Assembly: GCA_947177145.1 (NCBI GenBank) | Contig: CAMWTL010000004.1 | Coordinates: forward strand, 1 to 38,670 | Direction: 5' to 3' | Source of the DNA: an uncultured Porphyromonadaceae bacterium | Lineage (GTDB): Bacteria > Bacteroidota > Bacteroidia > Bacteroidales > Muribaculaceae | Length of the DNA stretch: 38,670 bases | Part shown: positions 38,669-38,670 of the stretch, piece after piece | Numbering within the stretch: the stretch's first letter is position 1 | How the letters are laid out: each line of letters opens with the position of its first letter | Notes under the pieces: model-generated | Told to the model about the DNA's origin: nothing | Seen by the model: only the letters and a program-made list of their open reading frames with translations | Databases searched by the model: none | Made by a program: the position numbers and the translations under genes

Positions 38669-38670
38669 AC

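Noticed and set aside
1-38670. tRNA or rRNA genes
   Set aside because: No cloverleaf or rRNA-like segment noticed by eye in intergenic regions; a tRNAscan/barrnap run would be needed to be certain

Overview
Bacteroidota-type chromosomal segment (TAnnTTTG promoters, TonB receptor, T9SS/Por-like C-terminal tails; probably Bacteroidales). About 29 kb (roughly 74-29121) form one cobalamin locus with a cobalamin riboswitch at each end, pointing inward. A short forward operon (PepSY-TM, cobU, cobT, cobS, cobC) converges on a long reverse operon (TonB receptor to cbiB), and the two overlap tail-to-tail by 47 bp. The reverse operon encodes most of the anaerobic corrin pathway, largely as fusion proteins, plus a BtuFCD/FecBCD-like importer. 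It also contains an envelope cassette laid out like the hmu haem-utilisation operon of Porphyromonas/Bacteroides: TonB receptor, DUF4374-like lipoprotein, CbiK with a signal peptide, a CobN/HmuS-like protein anchored by TM helices at both ends, a polytopic membrane protein, an ExbB/TolQ-like protein and a DUF2149 protein with an ExbD-like TM helix. My main hypothesis is that this is a B12-regulated, proton-motive-force-coupled periplasmic tetrapyrrole metallation/demetallation machine. No CobS/CobT or ChlI/ChlD partner, CbiL, or CobA/CysG is visible. Downstream are two secreted T9SS-tail-like proteins (one with an internal 30-aa duplication), a large AsmA-like protein, and a Fic protein with a C-terminal winged helix. 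The fic gene is flanked by a 37-bp inverted repeat made of three TATCGCAAwT half-sites; the upstream copy is interleaved with its apparent promoter. The right edge holds the 3' end of a probable ISAs1-type transposase that the ORF track does not list. No database search was possible; family names come from recognised motifs.
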